This document shows positions 56,572 through 57,178 of a stretch of DNA of 57,178 nucleotides, one piece after another. A model generated the notes under the pieces. The model worked only from the letters and a program-made list of their open reading frames with translations, was not told where the DNA came from and did no database searches. Both the position numbers and the translations under genes were made by a program. Each line of letters begins with the position of its first letter. Positions within the stretch are counted from its first letter, which is position 1. Source of the DNA: Hymenobacter rubripertinctus (GTDB lineage Bacteria; Bacteroidota; Bacteroidia; Cytophagales; Hymenobacteraceae); the NCBI RefSeq assembly GCF_003583925.1, contig NZ_QYCN01000015.1, positions 36,820-93,997 on the forward strand, given 5' to 3'.

Positions 56572-56717
56572 GGGTGTGGCTGGGTTGGAAAAGAACAGCC
56601 CTTCATACGACAATCAGCCGCCGAGGGCCGGGGCCGGGCAGTCGAAGAGCCGCTTCGCCCCCGGCGGAACTCAACCAAAAACGGTTGCCTCAACCGCCGC
56701 GAAATGGCTCGCGCGCC

Positions 56718-57178
56718 CTACAGGAGCCGGATGATGAAGTTTTTGAGCGGGTTCTTCTTGATGAGCGTAACCAGCTGGCCATTCACGTACTGGTACTCGT
56801 CTTCGCGGCCGTCGCGGGTAGCTTGGTAGCGGCCCGCCTTGCCGGCCTTCACGACGAAAAAGTCCCCGAAATACTCCGCAAATGCGCGGTTCTGGCCGGT
56901 GGGCTCTCCGAAAAACATATCCGTAACGGTGTAGCGGATAGGCTTGGTTTCAGTGGCTTTATACTGGTATTTGTACTGGTTGGCCACGATGTCGTAGTGG
57001 TCGCCTTTCCACTCGGTGCGGGAGCTGAAGTTGCCCTGGTTGGTGTGCGCATCCACGGTAGAAAGGCGCAGCTGGCCCCCGCGCACGTAGTTCGTTACCT
57101 TGTAGTAGATGACGAGGTGGTAGAACAGGATGTCCACCTTCACGTCGCTGGTGAGCGTACTGATGGTTTCGGGCTGGG
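56718..57178 (-). CDS. DUF6134-like protein, 3' part (5' end outside window)
   Basis: The frame is open to the window edge; about 153 residues are visible. The visible part has the pattern TLTSDVKVDILFYHLVIYYKV, LRLSTVDAHTNQGNF, IRYTVTDMFFGEPTGQNRAFAEYFG and a Tyr-rich C terminus ending in NGQLVTLIK, which fits the DUF6134 group of exported Bacteroidota beta-sheet proteins of unknown function. The signal peptide would lie outside the window. Confidence 0.7.
   Translation of the reverse strand, partial: QPETISTLTSDVKVDILFYHLVIYYKVTNYVRGGQLRLSTVDAHTNQGNFSSRTEWKGDHYDIVANQYKYQYKATETKPIRYTVTDMFFGEPTGQNRAFAEYFGDFFVVKAGKAGRYQATRDGREDEYQYVNGQLVTLIKKNPLKNFIIRLL

Overview
The window looks like a chromosomal segment of a GC-rich Bacteroidota, most likely Hymenobacter or a close relative in the Cytophagales. 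The reasons are a type IX secretion (T9SS) sorting domain, a TonB receptor with signal peptide and plug, YwqK/MORN-type and GIN-domain proteins, Bat-type VWA/TPR genes, several Bacteroidota -7 boxes (TAnnTTTG) and few Shine-Dalgarno sequences. Taxonomy is inferred from these family traits, not from a search.

Layout. 1-5.6 kb: FtsX-type ABC permeases, a GIN-domain secreted protein, and a sigma-54 response regulator with its histidine kinase. 5.6-15.4 kb: a YwqK-like repeat protein, a thiolase and the gltBD glutamate synthase operon, all on the minus strand. 15.6-23.2 kb: a ModE-like regulator, a T9SS cargo protein, gyrB, ppk1, and a convergent exopolyphosphatase. 23.2-31.3 kb: two unknown proteins (one HTH-like with a striking operator array), a 1241-residue phosphoesterase/kinase-fold/outer-membrane-barrel fusion, a YdjM-like membrane protein, an alpha/beta hydrolase and mpl. 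31.6-36.3 kb: dnaB interrupted by a 342-residue intein, then a convergent VWA/TPR pair. 36.5-36.9 kb: tRNA-Ser(GCT), tRNA-Pro(TGG), tRNA-Arg(TCT). 37-42.2 kb: a HelD-like helicase, a short leaderless-looking gene and a TonB receptor. 42.4-47.1 kb: a monooxygenase and a three-subunit molybdenum hydroxylase of the PaoABC type. 47.1-50.6 kb: a mosaic accessory island. 50.6-57.2 kb: an MFS transporter, a secreted acetamidase/formamidase, a pyridine nucleotide-disulfide oxidoreductase, a HAD hydrolase and a partial DUF6134 gene.

The most unusual material is of four kinds. First, the dnaB P-loop carries an intein with an apparently intact LAGLIDADG endonuclease. Second, gene 3' ends have been copied together with their hairpins: the dnaB tail recurs at 8.94-9.09 kb, and the tail of the molybdenum hydroxylase gene recurs twice inside the island at 47.86 and 48.53 kb. 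These copies are interleaved with a broken DUF433 antitoxin, an intact DUF433/PIN pair and AT-rich cargo genes, one with a HEPN-like RNase motif. Third, a surface fusion protein keeps the architecture of a phosphoesterase but has lost several metal ligands. Fourth, long intergenic inverted repeats fall into at least three families and sit mostly at gene 3' ends.

No rRNA, CRISPR array, transposase gene, prophage structural gene or replication origin was recognised.
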